From: Flavobacterium anseongense
Lineage (GTDB): Bacteria > Bacteroidota > Bacteroidia > Flavobacteriales > Flavobacteriaceae
Reading direction: 5' to 3'
NCBI RefSeq assembly: GCF_021608185.1
Contig: NZ_JAKIHN010000001.1
Coordinates: forward strand, 620,001-684,000
DNA length: 64,000 nt
The notes below the pieces were generated by a model. It saw nothing but the letters and a program-made list of their open reading frames with translations. It had not been told where the DNA came from and did no database searches. Positions 17,866-27,384 of the stretch are shown here, piece by piece. Position 1 is the first letter of the stretch. Every line of letters starts with the position of its first letter. The position numbers and the translations under genes are program-made.

Positions 17866-19260
17866 TTATTTTACTAATTTCACTTCAACTCTTCTATTGT
17901 TAGCTTTACCAGCTTTAGTTTTGTTAGTGTCAATTGGTTTAGATTCACCAAAACCAGCTGAAGCTAATCTTGAACTAGCAATACCACTTTCAATTAAGTA
18001 ATTTTTAACTGCAGCAGCTCTGTCTTCAGATAATTTTTGGTTAGCAGCATCTTTACCATCGCTATCTGTGTGACCTTCTATAGAGAAGTTAGAGTTTGGA
18101 TACTCTTTCAAGATAGCTGTAATAGCTTGTAATACTGGATAAGTTTGTTGTTTGAATGAAGCTTTACCACTATCGAATAAGATAGTTTTAGCATAGTCGT
18201 TTAATCTTTTGATAGCTTCTTCTGTAACTTCTGGACAACCATTGTTAGCTACTGTTCCTGCTACATCCGGACATTTATCATCTTTATCTAAAACTTTATC
18301 TCCGTCTCTATCCGGCCAAGGACAACCACCGTTTTCTTTTGGACCTTTAACATCTGGACATTTGTCTGATTTATCAGTGATACCATCACCGTCAGCATCT
18401 GGGCAACCACCTAAAGATTTTAAACCGGCAACATCTGGACAAGCATCATCTTTATCAGCAATTCCGTCACCATCAGTATCAGGACATCCATTAAATTCAG
18501 CTGGACCAGCAACTTCAGGACAAGCATCAGAAGCATCTGTAATTCCGTCAGCATCTGTATCAGGACATCCGTTAAATTGTTTTAAACCAGCAACTTCAGG
18601 ACAAGCATCATCTTTATCGTAGATTCCGTCACCGTCAGTATCTTTTCCTCCAAATTTGAAAGTAAGACCAGCGAAGTGCTGCATGTGAGATGGCATATCT
18701 TCACGAACATCCTCGAAAGATTGTTTGTATGTCGAACGCCAAGACAAACCTACCATTTCAGTAAACCAATAAGTTAAACCTAAACCTCCGTTTAATGTAC
18801 CTGCATGTGACTCATCACCAATCCAAGTGTAACCTCCACCAATATGGATAGATGGTTCAATTGTTTTAGATTTTATTAAGTTCATCAAGCTGTAGTTAAT
18901 TACCGCATCAGCTGCATAATAATTTTTATCTCCTGGGTTAACTACGGTATATGGTCCTTCACCAACTCTTGGTAATACATATCTAGTTAGTCTGTTAATA
19001 GATCCTGTAACTCCAAAAGAGAAATTACTTCCTACGTATTTAGTTACGTTTAAATAAGACACCGAATTAATAATGTTCCAGTTATCTTTAGCATTAAAGA
19101 ATTGGGAAAATTGGTCTTCCAATTTAGAAGCAGCACTTACTCTTGTATCTACTGCATTAGCCCCAAACGAAATCGCCCAAGGGTTGTTACTGTCTTGAGC
19201 TTGTGAGCTGATAGAAGCTAACATTACCAGAGCAACGAATAATTTGTTAAGATGTTTCAT
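17866..19260 (-). CDS. OmpA family outer membrane protein with thrombospondin type 3 repeats
   Basis: The 464-residue protein has a signal peptide (cleaved after SSQAQ, about residue 22) and an N-terminal beta-barrel of about 180 residues. Five or so TSP3 calcium-binding repeats follow (pattern DxDGDGIxDxxDxCPxVAG, about residues 205-345), each with paired Cys. The C-terminal OmpA peptidoglycan-binding domain contains [22 protein letters not shown] and NNRRVEVKL. It is an abundant Bacteroidetes porin linking outer membrane and peptidoglycan. The start at 19260 is used because the promoter box 19297-19304 overlaps the in-frame ATG at 19299. It has its own promoter and terminator and is monocistronic. 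Confidence 0.95.
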   Translation of the reverse strand: MKHLNKLFVALVMLASISSQAQDSNNPWAISFGANAVDTRVSAASKLEDQFSQFFNAKDNWNIINSVSYLNVTKYVGSNFSFGVTGSINRLTRYVLPRVGEGPYTVVNPGDKNYYAADAVINYSLMNLIKSKTIEPSIHIGGGYTWIGDESHAGTLNGGLGLTYWFTEMVGLSWRSTYKQSFEDVREDMPSHMQHFAGLTFKFGGKDTDGDGIYDKDDACPEVAGLKQFNGCPDTDADGITDASDACPEVAGPAEFNGCPDTDGDGIADKDDACPDVAGLKSLGGCPDADGDGITDKSDKCPDVKGPKENGGCPWPDRDGDKVLDKDDKCPDVAGTVANNGCPEVTEEAIKRLNDYAKTILFDSGKASFKQQTYPVLQAITAILKEYPNSNFSIEGHTDSDGKDAANQKLSEDRAAAVKNYLIESGIASSRLASAGFGESKPIDTNKTKAGKANNRRVEVKLVK

Positions 19261-19296
19261 ACTTAATTTGATTAGATTATAAAAATTATAATGAGA

Positions 19297-19326
19297 CAAA
19301 AGTAATACGTTATATTATAATATCAA
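19297..19326 (-). promoter_or_regulatory. ompA-family gene promoter (TTG-N19-TACTTTTG)
   Basis: On the minus strand TTG (19326-19324), a 19-nt gap and TACTTTTG (19304-19297) match the Bacteroidetes consensus exactly. The start codon is 36 nt downstream. Confidence 0.78.
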
Positions 19327-19383
19327 AATCAAAATGTTAAAATGTGTGAATTATATAAGGATTCTACACTAATTATGAAAGTT

Positions 19384-20583
19384 TTACAGTTTCTTTTCAA
19401 TCTTTAGCATTTTTCCAACCTCTATAAAGGCTGCAATTGCTTTGTCTAAGTGCTCTTTAGTATGAGCCGCTGATAATTGAACCCGAATCCTAGCCTTATC
19501 TCTCGGAACTACAGGAAAAAAGAAACCAATAACATAAATTCCTTTCTTTAAAAGCTCATCTGCCATTATTTGAGATAACTTTGCATCATATAACATTACC
19601 GGAACGATTGCAGAATCGCCATCAATGAAATCTATTCCTGCTTTACGCAAACCATCTTTGAAATAGTTGGTATTCCATTCTACTTTATCGCGCAGCGTTG
19701 TGTCTTTTTCTAATAGTTCGAAAACTTTGATTGATGCGCCAACAATAGCCGGTGCCAATGAATTGGAAAACAAATAAGGGCGCGACCGTTGACGCAGAAT
19801 TTCAATCACTTCTCTTTTGGCTGTAGTATAACCGCCCATTGCACCGCCTAATGCTTTTCCTAAAGTTCCTGTGATGATGTCAACTCTTCCCATAACACCT
19901 TTGGCTTCGAGCGTTCCTTTTCCTGTTGCTCCTATAAAACCTGCTGCATGACATTCATCAACCATTACTAAAGCATCATATTTATCTGCCAAGTCGCAAA
20001 TTTTATCTAATGGCGCCACTAATCCGTCCATCGAAAAAACACCATCTGTAACTATAAGTTTAAAACGATGTCCGGCTTCGACCGCTTTCTTTAACTGATT
20101 TTCCAAATCTTCCATATTGGAATTTTCATAACGATAGCGCGCCGCTTTACACAAACGAACGCCATCAATAATAGAAGCGTGGTTCAAACTATCCGAAATA
20201 ATACAATCTTCTTCACCAAGCAAAGGTTCAAAAACGCCTCCATTGGCATCAAAAGCCGCCGCATATAATATAGTGTCTTCTGTACCGTAAAAATCGGCTA
20301 TCTTTTTTTCCAAAGTTTTGTGAATATCCTGTGTTCCACAAATGAAACGCACCGATGACATCCCGAAACCATGCGTATCCAAAGCGTCTTTGGCTGCCTG
20401 AATTACTTCAGGATGCGATGACAATCCCAAATAGTTATTGGCACAAAAGTTTAAAACCGTTTCTCCGTTTACTGTAATTTCTGCGCCTTGTGGCGATGTG
20501 ATAATGCGTTCTTTTTTGAAAATTCCATTTTGTTCAATGGTGTTTAGTTCGTTTTGTAGGTGTTGTTGAATTTTTCCGTACAT
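19384..20583 (-). CDS. kbl: glycine C-acetyltransferase (2-amino-3-ketobutyrate CoA ligase)
   Basis: The 399-residue PLP enzyme is of the alpha-oxoamine synthase family. Signals are [16 protein letters not shown] near residue 45, [10 protein letters not shown], the [11 protein letters not shown]-Asp motif and the Schiff-base lysine in [14 protein letters not shown]. It interconverts 2-amino-3-ketobutyrate plus CoA with glycine plus acetyl-CoA in threonine catabolism. The usual partner tdh is not in this window. KBL is preferred to BioF or serine palmitoyltransferase because of near full-length agreement with Bacteroidetes KBL motifs and the absence of bio genes nearby. Confidence 0.92.
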   Translation of the reverse strand: MYGKIQQHLQNELNTIEQNGIFKKERIITSPQGAEITVNGETVLNFCANNYLGLSSHPEVIQAAKDALDTHGFGMSSVRFICGTQDIHKTLEKKIADFYGTEDTILYAAAFDANGGVFEPLLGEEDCIISDSLNHASIIDGVRLCKAARYRYENSNMEDLENQLKKAVEAGHRFKLIVTDGVFSMDGLVAPLDKICDLADKYDALVMVDECHAAGFIGATGKGTLEAKGVMGRVDIITGTLGKALGGAMGGYTTAKREVIEILRQRSRPYLFSNSLAPAIVGASIKVFELLEKDTTLRDKVEWNTNYFKDGLRKAGIDFIDGDSAIVPVMLYDAKLSQIMADELLKKGIYVIGFFFPVVPRDKARIRVQLSAAHTKEHLDKAIAAFIEVGKMLKIEKKL

Positions 20584-20607
20584 GTTGTTTAGTTTGTTGT
20601 TTTGAGA

Positions 20608-23600
20608 TTACAAATTTACCACTTCCAAAGTTTCTCCGATATAAACCAGGGCTTTTTTAGTCACTTTATAACCCATTTTTTCAATGGCGTTTTGATAATT
20701 TTCTAACTGTAATTGGTATTTGGTTTGGTGTGAACCAGTTTTATAATCCAATAGGTAGATTTCATTATTCTTGTTAAGCACCATTCTGTCTGGCTTTACA
20801 AGGTTTCCTTCTTTTTGGATAATGGTTTTTTCGTTTAAGATTTTATGCTCGTTCGAGAAAAATAATTGCAAATCATGATGATTTACAATTTCATGAATGG
20901 TTTTTAATACTTCCTCTTTTTGCGAAGAAACAATCAATCCGTTTTCGATGGCTTTGGTTGGTGCCAAATCAATATCTTCTTTTGTTTTGATGAATGACAG
21001 AATCTCATGCAGAATGTTTCCGTATTCTATAGCTTTTTGCTGTTTGGTATTCCACATCAAACTTTCACGCTGTGCAATTTTGATGTTTTTCGGATTTAAT
21101 GTTGCCGAAAGTTGTGGAATCGTTTCGGTTTCATCTTTATTTACTTTAGGTGCTGATAGTTTTTCGGCTGAACCAAATTCGTATTCCAATTTACTTTCAT
21201 CAAAGCCTTTGTCTTCCAAAAATTTGATAAAAAACGACGCCATATTATTTGGATAACTGCCTTCTTTATTTTGAGTTTGCATCCCTGAAATGACATGCAA
21301 TTGCTCTTCAGCACGGGTCATTGCTACATATAAAACATTGATATCGTCTAATAATTCTTCCTGCTTTTTCTGATTGTAAATCAGTGCCGATTCTTCACCA
21401 TAAGTGGAAACATTGTTGTTTTTATCGACTAAAACCTTAGACAACCCAACTTGTTCTTCATCAGCGTTCAGCCAAATTTTTTCTTTTGGACCAGCACTGT
21501 AATTTTCTTCGGCAAACGGAAAAATAACTACCGGAAACTCCAATCCTTTGGATGTGTGAATGGTCATTATGCGCACTGCTTCTTTGCCTTCGGGCGATGG
21601 AATGCTCAACTTGCCCGAATTAATTTCCCAATACGAAAGAAAATCCGAAATTCCGACCTGCTTTTTTAAATCCTGTTCGAGTACAATGTCCAGAAAGTAC
21701 TGCACATAAGCATTTCGTTTTTCAATAGGAATAATTTTCGAAATGATACTTTCTGTCGCTTCGTACAATGATTTTTTTCTGGTGTTTTTAAATGAAAAAT
21801 GAATCTCAAAACCGGCTAACCATTGCTCAAAATCAGCTTCAGTATTTTGTTCCATTCCAAGTGCGATAAAATCGTGAATTGCCATTTCTTGTTGATTGTT
21901 TGATGCAATGTAATACAAGAAATTTGCTTTGGATTCGCGGTCATTATTGTTTTTCAAATAATATAAAACAGCAACTATACACTGAACTTCCGAAGAAGAA
22001 CCAATAAGCAAACTCTCCGAAGACAAAATCGGAATGCCTTGTTGGGTTAAATAATTGGCAATCGCAAATCCGTTGTCTTTTTTTCGGGTTAAAATGACGA
22101 TGTCTTTATAACTGAAACCTTTGCTTTTTACTTTTTGGATGGTGTTTAAGGTTGCCAATAAATACAATTCCTCTTTTGCCGGATTTTCTTCTTCGCCTAA
22201 GTCAAGTTTTTCAGCTTTCGGTACAAAAGAAATATTCACATATCCGCCTTTTTTAGAATTTAATAATTGATGACTGTGATTTTGATACAAATCTTTATAA
22301 TCTTCGTGTGTAAATTCATTCGCTATGAATCCAAAGAAATTGTTATTAAAATCGATGACTTCTGAATAACTTCGATAATTAGTTTCTAATGATTTTACTT
22401 CTTTCGTATGATGCAAAAAAGAATTTTCTTCTTTGCTCAACTCAATAAATTGCTCGGCTTTCCCGCCACGCCAGCGATAAATTGATTGTTTCGGATCGCC
22501 AACAATCATCAGCGAACCTCTTTCTCCCAGTAAATCTTCGCTCGAAAGCGAATTGTCAATTAACGGAATCAGGTTTTGCCATTGCATTTCGGATGTGTCC
22601 TGAAACTCATCAATAAAAAAGTGTTTGTATTTTTCACCTAATCGCTCATAAATAAAAGGTGCAGGTTGATTTTGGATTTGGTCGTGAATTAATTTGTTGA
22701 ATTCGGTTATGGATAAAATTCCCTGCTCTTTTTGAATTTCGGTTAGTTTATTACTCAACGTATTTAACAACGAAAGCGGCGTGATGTTTTTTAGAAACGC
22801 AGCATAGAAATTTTTCTTTTCGAATTTTTTATAAATCGACCCCAGGATTTCGATCAGTTGTGGAATTATTGCTTCAATAATAGCTTTGTTTTTATCGTCT
22901 TTTTTTATTTTAACATCATCAAATTCTCTGAATCTGTGGTTGTTTGCTCTGCTATCTTTTTCTTTGAAGAAATTCAAATGTTTTGGAAAAGTGCCATAGG
23001 GAAAAGAATCTGTTTCAATTCCGTTTTTTTCAATCAGTAGTAATGCTTCACTTGCCAAATCAACTGTTTCAGATTCTAATTGCTCGCAAAGTTCTACGAG
23101 CTTATTTTTGATAACAATAAAATCCTCTATTTTCTTTTTGTCAAAATGCCCAATTTCCTCGCGATTGTTTTCGTTTAAAATCAGCTTTCCGGTTTCCATA
23201 ATTTCACGTGAAATGTCCCAGGATTTATCATCATCGGTTTTTTCCATGGTAAAATCGACCAAAAGTTTTGTCAATTCGTCATCGTTTCCGGCTTCGGCAA
23301 TAATGGCATCAACGGCTTCGGTCAACAAACTTTCGGTATCCAAAGAGACTTCAAAAGTTATTGGCAGATTCAAATCGTGTGCAAAAGCGCGAATGACTTT
23401 ATGGGTGAATTTATCAATAGTCGAAATATCAAATGCGGCATAATTGTGAATTAAGTTTTTGATAATGTTTTTGGCTTTTTCAGTAATAGCATTCAAACTC
23501 AAACCTGTGTCCGAACTGATAACCTGCATTAATTGCAGTGCTTTCTCCGATGGATTTTCTTTGCTGAATTCAGAAAGGTTTTCCAACACGCGGCTTTTCA

Positions 23601-23760
23601 TTTCGTGTACCGCTTTATTTGTAAACGTAATGGCGAGAATATTTCTATAAGCATCCGGCTTTTTAGACAGCAGAATTATTTTCAGATATTCCTTTACCAA
23701 AGTATAGGTTTTACCCGAACCTGCCGATGCGTCGTATATGGAAAAAGCTGGTTTTTGCAT
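20608..23760 (-). CDS. UvrD/Rep-type helicase-nuclease, AddA-like
   Basis: The 1050-residue protein has all SF1A helicase signatures: Walker A ASAGSGKT (residues 11-18), motif Ia AITFTNKAV, motif II FFIDEFQDTSEMQW, motif III VGDPKQSIYRWRGG, motif IV ETNYRS, motif V MTIHTSKGLEFP and motif VI LYVAMTRAEEQ. A C-terminal RecB-like nuclease domain follows, with YGNILHEIL, VKPDRMV and LLDYKTG. This is the AddA architecture for processing double-strand breaks. The ATG overlaps the stop of the upstream GNAT gene by 1 nt, so it is translated from the same transcript. The partner addB-like gene is at 15037-17802. Confidence 0.93.
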   Translation of the reverse strand: MQKPAFSIYDASAGSGKTYTLVKEYLKIILLSKKPDAYRNILAITFTNKAVHEMKSRVLENLSEFSKENPSEKALQLMQVISSDTGLSLNAITEKAKNIIKNLIHNYAAFDISTIDKFTHKVIRAFAHDLNLPITFEVSLDTESLLTEAVDAIIAEAGNDDELTKLLVDFTMEKTDDDKSWDISREIMETGKLILNENNREEIGHFDKKKIEDFIVIKNKLVELCEQLESETVDLASEALLLIEKNGIETDSFPYGTFPKHLNFFKEKDSRANNHRFREFDDVKIKKDDKNKAIIEAIIPQLIEILGSIYKKFEKKNFYAAFLKNITPLSLLNTLSNKLTEIQKEQGILSITEFNKLIHDQIQNQPAPFIYERLGEKYKHFFIDEFQDTSEMQWQNLIPLIDNSLSSEDLLGERGSLMIVGDPKQSIYRWRGGKAEQFIELSKEENSFLHHTKEVKSLETNYRSYSEVIDFNNNFFGFIANEFTHEDYKDLYQNHSHQLLNSKKGGYVNISFVPKAEKLDLGEEENPAKEELYLLATLNTIQKVKSKGFSYKDIVILTRKKDNGFAIANYLTQQGIPILSSESLLIGSSSEVQCIVAVLYYLKNNNDRESKANFLYYIASNNQQEMAIHDFIALGMEQNTEADFEQWLAGFEIHFSFKNTRKKSLYEATESIISKIIPIEKRNAYVQYFLDIVLEQDLKKQVGISDFLSYWEINSGKLSIPSPEGKEAVRIMTIHTSKGLEFPVVIFPFAEENYSAGPKEKIWLNADEEQVGLSKVLVDKNNNVSTYGEESALIYNQKKQEELLDDINVLYVAMTRAEEQLHVISGMQTQNKEGSYPNNMASFFIKFLEDKGFDESKLEYEFGSAEKLSAPKVNKDETETIPQLSATLNPKNIKIAQRESLMWNTKQQKAIEYGNILHEILSFIKTKEDIDLAPTKAIENGLIVSSQKEEVLKTIHEIVNHHDLQLFFSNEHKILNEKTIIQKEGNLVKPDRMVLNKNNEIYLLDYKTGSHQTKYQLQLENYQNAIEKMGYKVTKKALVYIGETLEVVNL

Positions 23761-24281
23761 TAGTTTTTAGTAATCAGATAAACAAAATTCAACTTGCTTG
23801 GTTCGCCATAATACTCGACTTCAAATTCGTCTACTTTTACAGCACCTATTTTTGTGATAGCTTTTTGCGAACGAATATTAAATGCTCCTATATGAAAATA
23901 GACTTTATCCACAAACTGAAACGCATAATCGAGCATTAGTTTTTTCAAGGCTTTGTTGTAACCATTGCCCCAAAATTTTGTTCCGATAAAAGTATAACCA
24001 ATCAAAACGGAATTATCTTCTTCATTGAAATCATAATAACGACTACAGCCAACTGTTTCATTGGTGGCGTCATCCAGAATTAAAAAAGCGCCTTTTGATT
24101 CTATTGCACCTTTGAAATAATTGGTAAAATCTTCTAATTTGTATCGGTTTGGATTTGGATGTTGTTCCCAAACTTTAGGATTGGAAGCTACTTCAAACAA
24201 TCGGTCAAAATCAGATTCCTCAAGCGGAACTAATTTTATCAAATCATCATGAAGAAATGTTGGCTGTAAATCGAACGGCAT
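23760..24281 (-). CDS. GNAT family N-acetyltransferase (RimJ/RimL type)
   Basis: A 173-residue acetyltransferase with the RimL-like layout: N-terminal LVPLEESDFDRLFEVAS, central GYTFIGTKFWGNGYNKALKKLM (acetyl-CoA loop) and C-terminal HIGAFNIRSQKAITKIGAVKV. The substrate may be a protein N-terminus, an aminoglycoside or a small amine and cannot be told. It is translationally coupled (TAATG) to the downstream AddA-like gene, though functions seem unrelated. It is divergent from the superoxide dismutase gene. Confidence 0.88.
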   Translation of the reverse strand: MPFDLQPTFLHDDLIKLVPLEESDFDRLFEVASNPKVWEQHPNPNRYKLEDFTNYFKGAIESKGAFLILDDATNETVGCSRYYDFNEEDNSVLIGYTFIGTKFWGNGYNKALKKLMLDYAFQFVDKVYFHIGAFNIRSQKAITKIGAVKVDEFEVEYYGEPSKLNFVYLITKN

Positions 24282-24336
24282 TATAGTTCTATATTAAATA
24301 TTTATAAAGTCACTTCCTTTTCCGAAGTTAAATGTA

Positions 24337-24344
24337 TAAATTTG
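24337..24344 (+). promoter_or_regulatory. -7 box (TAAATTTG) of the superoxide dismutase gene
   Basis: TAAATTTG lies 38 nt before the ATG at 24383. No TTG occurs 17-23 nt upstream. Confidence 0.5.
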
Positions 24345-24382
24345 AATTCAATTATTTTTAATAACTTTTAAATACAATAGTC

Positions 24383-24991
24383 ATGGCTTTCGATTTACCG
24401 CAGTTACCTTATGCTTACGATGCATTAGAACCACATATTGATGCTAGAACGATGGAAATTCACCATTCAAAACATCACAATGCTTATACAACTAATCTAA
24501 ATGCTGCTGTAACAGGCACCGATTTAGAAGGAAAAACAATAGAAAATATTTTAATCAATTTGGATATGAAAAATGCAGCCGTCAGAAATAACGGTGGCGG
24601 ATTTTATAATCACAATTTGTTTTGGAGAGTAATGTCGCCAACTGGCGGCGGTAAACCAACAGGAGATTTAGCAGATGCTATTGATGCTGCATTTGGTTCG
24701 TTTGATGAATTTAAAGCACAATTTGCAAAAGCCGGAGCGACACGTTTTGGTTCAGGTTGGGCATGGCTTTGTGTTCACAAAGGAGGAAAAGTTGAAGTTT
24801 GTTCAACACCTAATCAAGATAATCCTTTAATGCCGGAAACTGGTTGTGGTGGATTTCCAATCTTAGGAATGGACGTTTGGGAACATGCATATTATTTAAA
24901 TTATCAAAACCGCCGTCCTGATTATATTGAAGCATTCTTTAATGTGATTAACTGGACAGAAGTGGCAAGATTATACGCTACAGAAAAATAA
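24383..24991 (+). CDS. superoxide dismutase, Fe/Mn family
   Basis: The 202-residue cytosolic enzyme dismutates superoxide. Metal ligands are visible: His in [12 protein letters not shown], His in GFYNHNLFW, and Asp and His in [20 protein letters not shown]. The NNGGG segment (Gly where FeSODs have the active-site Gln) together with NQDNPL (Gln in the MnSOD position) points to a manganese or cambialistic type. It lacks a signal peptide. It is transcribed alone from a TAAATTTG promoter and ends in a strong terminator at 25012-25042. Confidence 0.95.
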   Translation: MAFDLPQLPYAYDALEPHIDARTMEIHHSKHHNAYTTNLNAAVTGTDLEGKTIENILINLDMKNAAVRNNGGGFYNHNLFWRVMSPTGGGKPTGDLADAIDAAFGSFDEFKAQFAKAGATRFGSGWAWLCVHKGGKVEVCSTPNQDNPLMPETGCGGFPILGMDVWEHAYYLNYQNRRPDYIEAFFNVINWTEVARLYATEK

Positions 24992-25011
24992 AAAGAAATC
25001 ATTTTATCCAT

Positions 25012-25042
25012 AAAACCGATTGTGAAAGCAGTCGGTTTTTTT
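25012..25042 (+). terminator. intrinsic terminator of the superoxide dismutase gene
   Basis: AAAACCGATTG pairs with CAGTCGGTTTT around a 6-nt loop and is followed by a T-run, 20 nt after the stop codon. Confidence 0.88.
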
Positions 25043-25056
25043 ATTTTGAAAACATC

Positions 25057-25140
25057 AAAAAAATAAACAGGCGGAATTGCTTCCACCTGTTTGCCCCAAA
25101 TCTACCATAACTTACTTAACCTACTAAATACTATGGTAAA
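25057..25140 (-). ncRNA. putative small RNA A (tandem with B)
   Basis: The unit has no ORF. On the minus strand a TAGCTTTG -7 box is followed by TTTACCATAG, then GTAGGTTAAG, then TTATGGTAGA, so TACCATA/TATGGTA forms a 5' hairpin of at least 7 bp. A linker, ATTTGGGGC, leads to a 12-bp terminator stem (AAACAGGTGGAA / TTCCGCCTGTTT) and a T-run. One terminator pair is G-U on the minus strand but C-A on the plus strand, which fixes the transcribed strand. Predicted length is about 84 nt. It is a paralogue of unit B at 25251-25331. No known Rfam family can be named from sequence alone. Confidence 0.6.
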
Positions 25141-25141
25141 G

Positions 25142-25149
25142 CAAAGCTA
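25142..25149 (-). promoter_or_regulatory. -7 box (TAGCTTTG) of small RNA A
   Basis: TAGCTTTG on the minus strand precedes the TACCATAG start of unit A at nearly the same distance as the box of unit B. There is no TTG at standard spacing, so A may be weaker or regulated. Confidence 0.5.
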
Positions 25150-25250
25150 ATAACTTGAACTAAATAAATGTACTTTTTGTTAAAATATATTTGGATGATA
25201 GGCAAATGAGAGGTTAAATACCTTTTTTTAAATGATTTTCAGACAATTAT

Positions 25251-25331
25251 AAAATAAAAAAGGTGAAAATTTCTTTTCACCCTTTTTGCCCCAAATCTAC
25301 CATAAACTTAACCTACTAATGCTATGGTAGA
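25251..25331 (-). ncRNA. putative small RNA B (tandem with A)
   Basis: On the minus strand TCTACCATA and TATGGTAGA form a perfect 9-bp hairpin whose loop contains GTAGGTTAAG. The linker TTTGGGGC follows, then a terminator stem (GGTGAAAA / TTTTCACC, 4-nt loop) and TTTTTTATTTT. Length is about 80 nt. A full-consensus promoter sits immediately upstream (25333-25364). No reading frame of note. The 5' hairpin and linker match unit A closely, while the terminator stems differ in sequence but keep the fold, the pattern expected of an RNA gene duplicated and then diverged. Confidence 0.65.
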
Positions 25332-25332
25332 C

Positions 25333-25364
25333 CAAATATAAACTGATTATAAATGTTAAAACAA
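25333..25364 (-). promoter_or_regulatory. promoter of small RNA B (TTG-N21-TATATTTG)
   Basis: On the minus strand TTG (25364-25362), 21 nt, then TATATTTG (25340-25333), with transcription predicted to begin within TCTACC. It lies in the purF 3' flank, so the RNA is not simply the purF 3' UTR. Confidence 0.7.
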
Positions 25365-25418
25365 AAAATATAGATGAAATGCACCAATAATCGTTTAACT
25401 TCAGAAAATGTTAAAATT

Positions 25419-27317
25419 TTAGTAGGCACGTGCATTTTTTCCCTCATAAAAATTCATAAATGCCTTATTAGCAACACGGTTACCACCTGGAGTTGGATAG
25501 TCCCCTGTAAAGTACCAATCACCTAAATTTTTTGGACAGGCGAGGTGTAAATTTTCTACGGTTTGGAAAATGATTTTTACTTCTGCATTTATGTCTTCCG
25601 AGGTTAGTAATTCTGCTATTTTATTCGAGATTTCCTGGTCTGTGAAGGGTTTATATATTTCGGTTACGTAATTGATAACATCGTTATCTTTATAATTAAT
25701 CTGTGCTTTACATTTATCATAAACCTCATCTACTATGTGATATAAATTACGCTCTTTTAATAACTCCAATGTCGCTTGAAAAGCAACTAATCCTTCCAAT
25801 TTTGCCATGTCAATACCATAACAATCCGGAAAACGTATTTGTGGCGCTGATGAAACTACAACAATTCGTTTTGGATGCAATCGGTCCATCATTTTGATTA
25901 TCGACATTTTTAAGGTGGTTCCTCTAACGATACTATCATCAATAATAACCAAATTATCTTTTGGCTGAATTACGCCATAGGTAACATCATAAACGTGTGC
26001 AACTAAATCATCCCGGCTACTGTCTTCTGTAATGAATGTTCTTAGTTTGGCGTCTTTGATGGCAATCTTTTCGGTTCTGATTTTTACCGAAAGGATTTCT
26101 TCAAGCTTTTCTTTTGTTAATGTCTTTCTGTTATCTAAAATAAATTGATTCTTTCTTTGATTCAGAAAATCGTTCGCCGCCTCTACCATTCCGTAAAAAG
26201 ACGTTTCTGCCGTGTTTGGAATGTATGAGAAAACTGTGTTGTCGGTATCATTATCAATAGCGTCCAAAACTGCCGGAAGAATTAGTTTTCCTAATTCTTT
26301 TCGTTCCTGATAAATTTCTGCATCACTTCCGCGTGAAAAATAAATACGCTCAAAAGAACAAGCTTTCTTTATAGTTGGCTCAATAATTTCTTCTTCGGTT
26401 ATGAATCCGTTTTTCTTGATGATTACAGCATGTCCCGGTTGCAACTCCTGTACTTTTTCAAACGGAACATTAAAAACCGTTTGAATAACCGGTCTTTCAG
26501 AAGCTACAACGGCAATTTCATCATCCTGATAAAAATAAGCGGGGCGAATTCCCGCAGGATCACGGAAAACAAATGCATCGCCATGACCTAATAGTCCGGC
26601 CATTGCATAACCGCCATCCCAACCTTTGGAAGCGCGTTTTAAAATTTTGGTGATATCTAATTTCTCAGCAATAACAGGGGAAGCTTCCCTTTTAGAAAGC
26701 CCGTTATTTTTACATTCCTGATACAAATCGGTAACAGCATCATCAAGGAAATGACCAATTTTTTCCATAACGGTAACGGTATCTGTCATTTCTTTTGGAT
26801 GCTGGCCCAATTCTACCAAACTATTAAAAAGTTCAGTAACATTGGTCATGTTAAAGTTTCCTGCCAAAATCAGATTACGATGCATCCAATTATTTTGTCT
26901 CAAAAACGGATGAACGCTTTCTATGCTGTTTTTTCCAAAAGTTCCGTAGCGAACATGTCCTAAAAACAATTCACCGATGTATGGGATATTTTCTTTCTGT
27001 AACGCCACATTATCCTGATATTCCGGATGCGAAGTTAGTTCGTCATTAATTCTTTCATTGATTTGAGCAAAAACATCCTGAATCGCCTGAGATTTATTAG
27101 AGCGAACTCGGCTTATGTATCTTTCGCCAGGTTCAACATCTAATTTTATCGAGGCAAATCCGGCCCCGTCTTGTCCGCGGTTGTGCTGCTTTTCCATCAG
27201 CAGATACATTTTTTGTATGCCGTAAAAAGCCGAACCATACTTTTCTTTGTAGAATTCTAATGGTTTTTTTAATCGTAAAAGTGCAATTCCACATTCGTGT
27301 TTTATCGCGTCGCTCAT
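25419..27317 (-). CDS. purF: amidophosphoribosyltransferase-type protein
   Basis: The 632-residue enzyme of the PurF type catalyses the first committed step of purine synthesis (PRPP plus glutamine to phosphoribosylamine). The N-terminal Ntn glutaminase nucleophile is Cys9 after a short propeptide (MSDAIKHE-CGIALL). MEKQHNRGQDGAG and GHVRYGT are glutaminase motifs, and VIIDDSIVRGTT is the PRPP-binding loop of the C-terminal PRTase domain. It is longer than the roughly 500-residue E. coli enzyme, as is usual in Flavobacteria. The start at 27317 is chosen over the ATG at 27380, which would read through the terminator region of the upstream kinase gene. Confidence 0.92.
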   Translation of the reverse strand: MSDAIKHECGIALLRLKKPLEFYKEKYGSAFYGIQKMYLLMEKQHNRGQDGAGFASIKLDVEPGERYISRVRSNKSQAIQDVFAQINERINDELTSHPEYQDNVALQKENIPYIGELFLGHVRYGTFGKNSIESVHPFLRQNNWMHRNLILAGNFNMTNVTELFNSLVELGQHPKEMTDTVTVMEKIGHFLDDAVTDLYQECKNNGLSKREASPVIAEKLDITKILKRASKGWDGGYAMAGLLGHGDAFVFRDPAGIRPAYFYQDDEIAVVASERPVIQTVFNVPFEKVQELQPGHAVIIKKNGFITEEEIIEPTIKKACSFERIYFSRGSDAEIYQERKELGKLILPAVLDAIDNDTDNTVFSYIPNTAETSFYGMVEAANDFLNQRKNQFILDNRKTLTKEKLEEILSVKIRTEKIAIKDAKLRTFITEDSSRDDLVAHVYDVTYGVIQPKDNLVIIDDSIVRGTTLKMSIIKMMDRLHPKRIVVVSSAPQIRFPDCYGIDMAKLEGLVAFQATLELLKERNLYHIVDEVYDKCKAQINYKDNDVINYVTEIYKPFTDQEISNKIAELLTSEDINAEVKIIFQTVENLHLACPKNLGDWYFTGDYPTPGGNRVANKAFMNFYEGKNARAY

Positions 27318-27351
27318 TGTAGTTGTTGTGTTGTAGTTAGTTGTATTGTAA

Positions 27352-27380
27352 AACAAAAATGCCCCGAAAATTCGAGGCAT
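27352..27380 (-). terminator. intrinsic terminator of the PfkB kinase gene
   Basis: On the minus strand ATGCCTCG and CGGGGCAT (one G-U pair) form a stem around AATTTT, followed by TTTTTGTTTT, only 4 nt after the stop codon. Confidence 0.85.
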
Positions 27381-27384
27381 AAAT

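Noticed and set aside
18209-18622. 137-residue plus-strand frame rich in Ser/Pro/Gly repeats
   Set aside because: It is the antisense of the TSP3 repeats of the OmpA-family gene; its periodicity comes from the calcium-binding repeat, and it has no start context or homology.
18230-18660. Regular near-identical DNA repeats resembling a CRISPR array
   Set aside because: The repeat is in frame, about 100 bp long, encodes DxDGDG TSP3 units and has no unique spacers.
25043-25418. Plus-strand reading of the small-RNA repeats as a riboswitch for purF
   Set aside because: purF is on the other side and these units lie downstream of its stop; the terminators work on the minus strand, away from purF.
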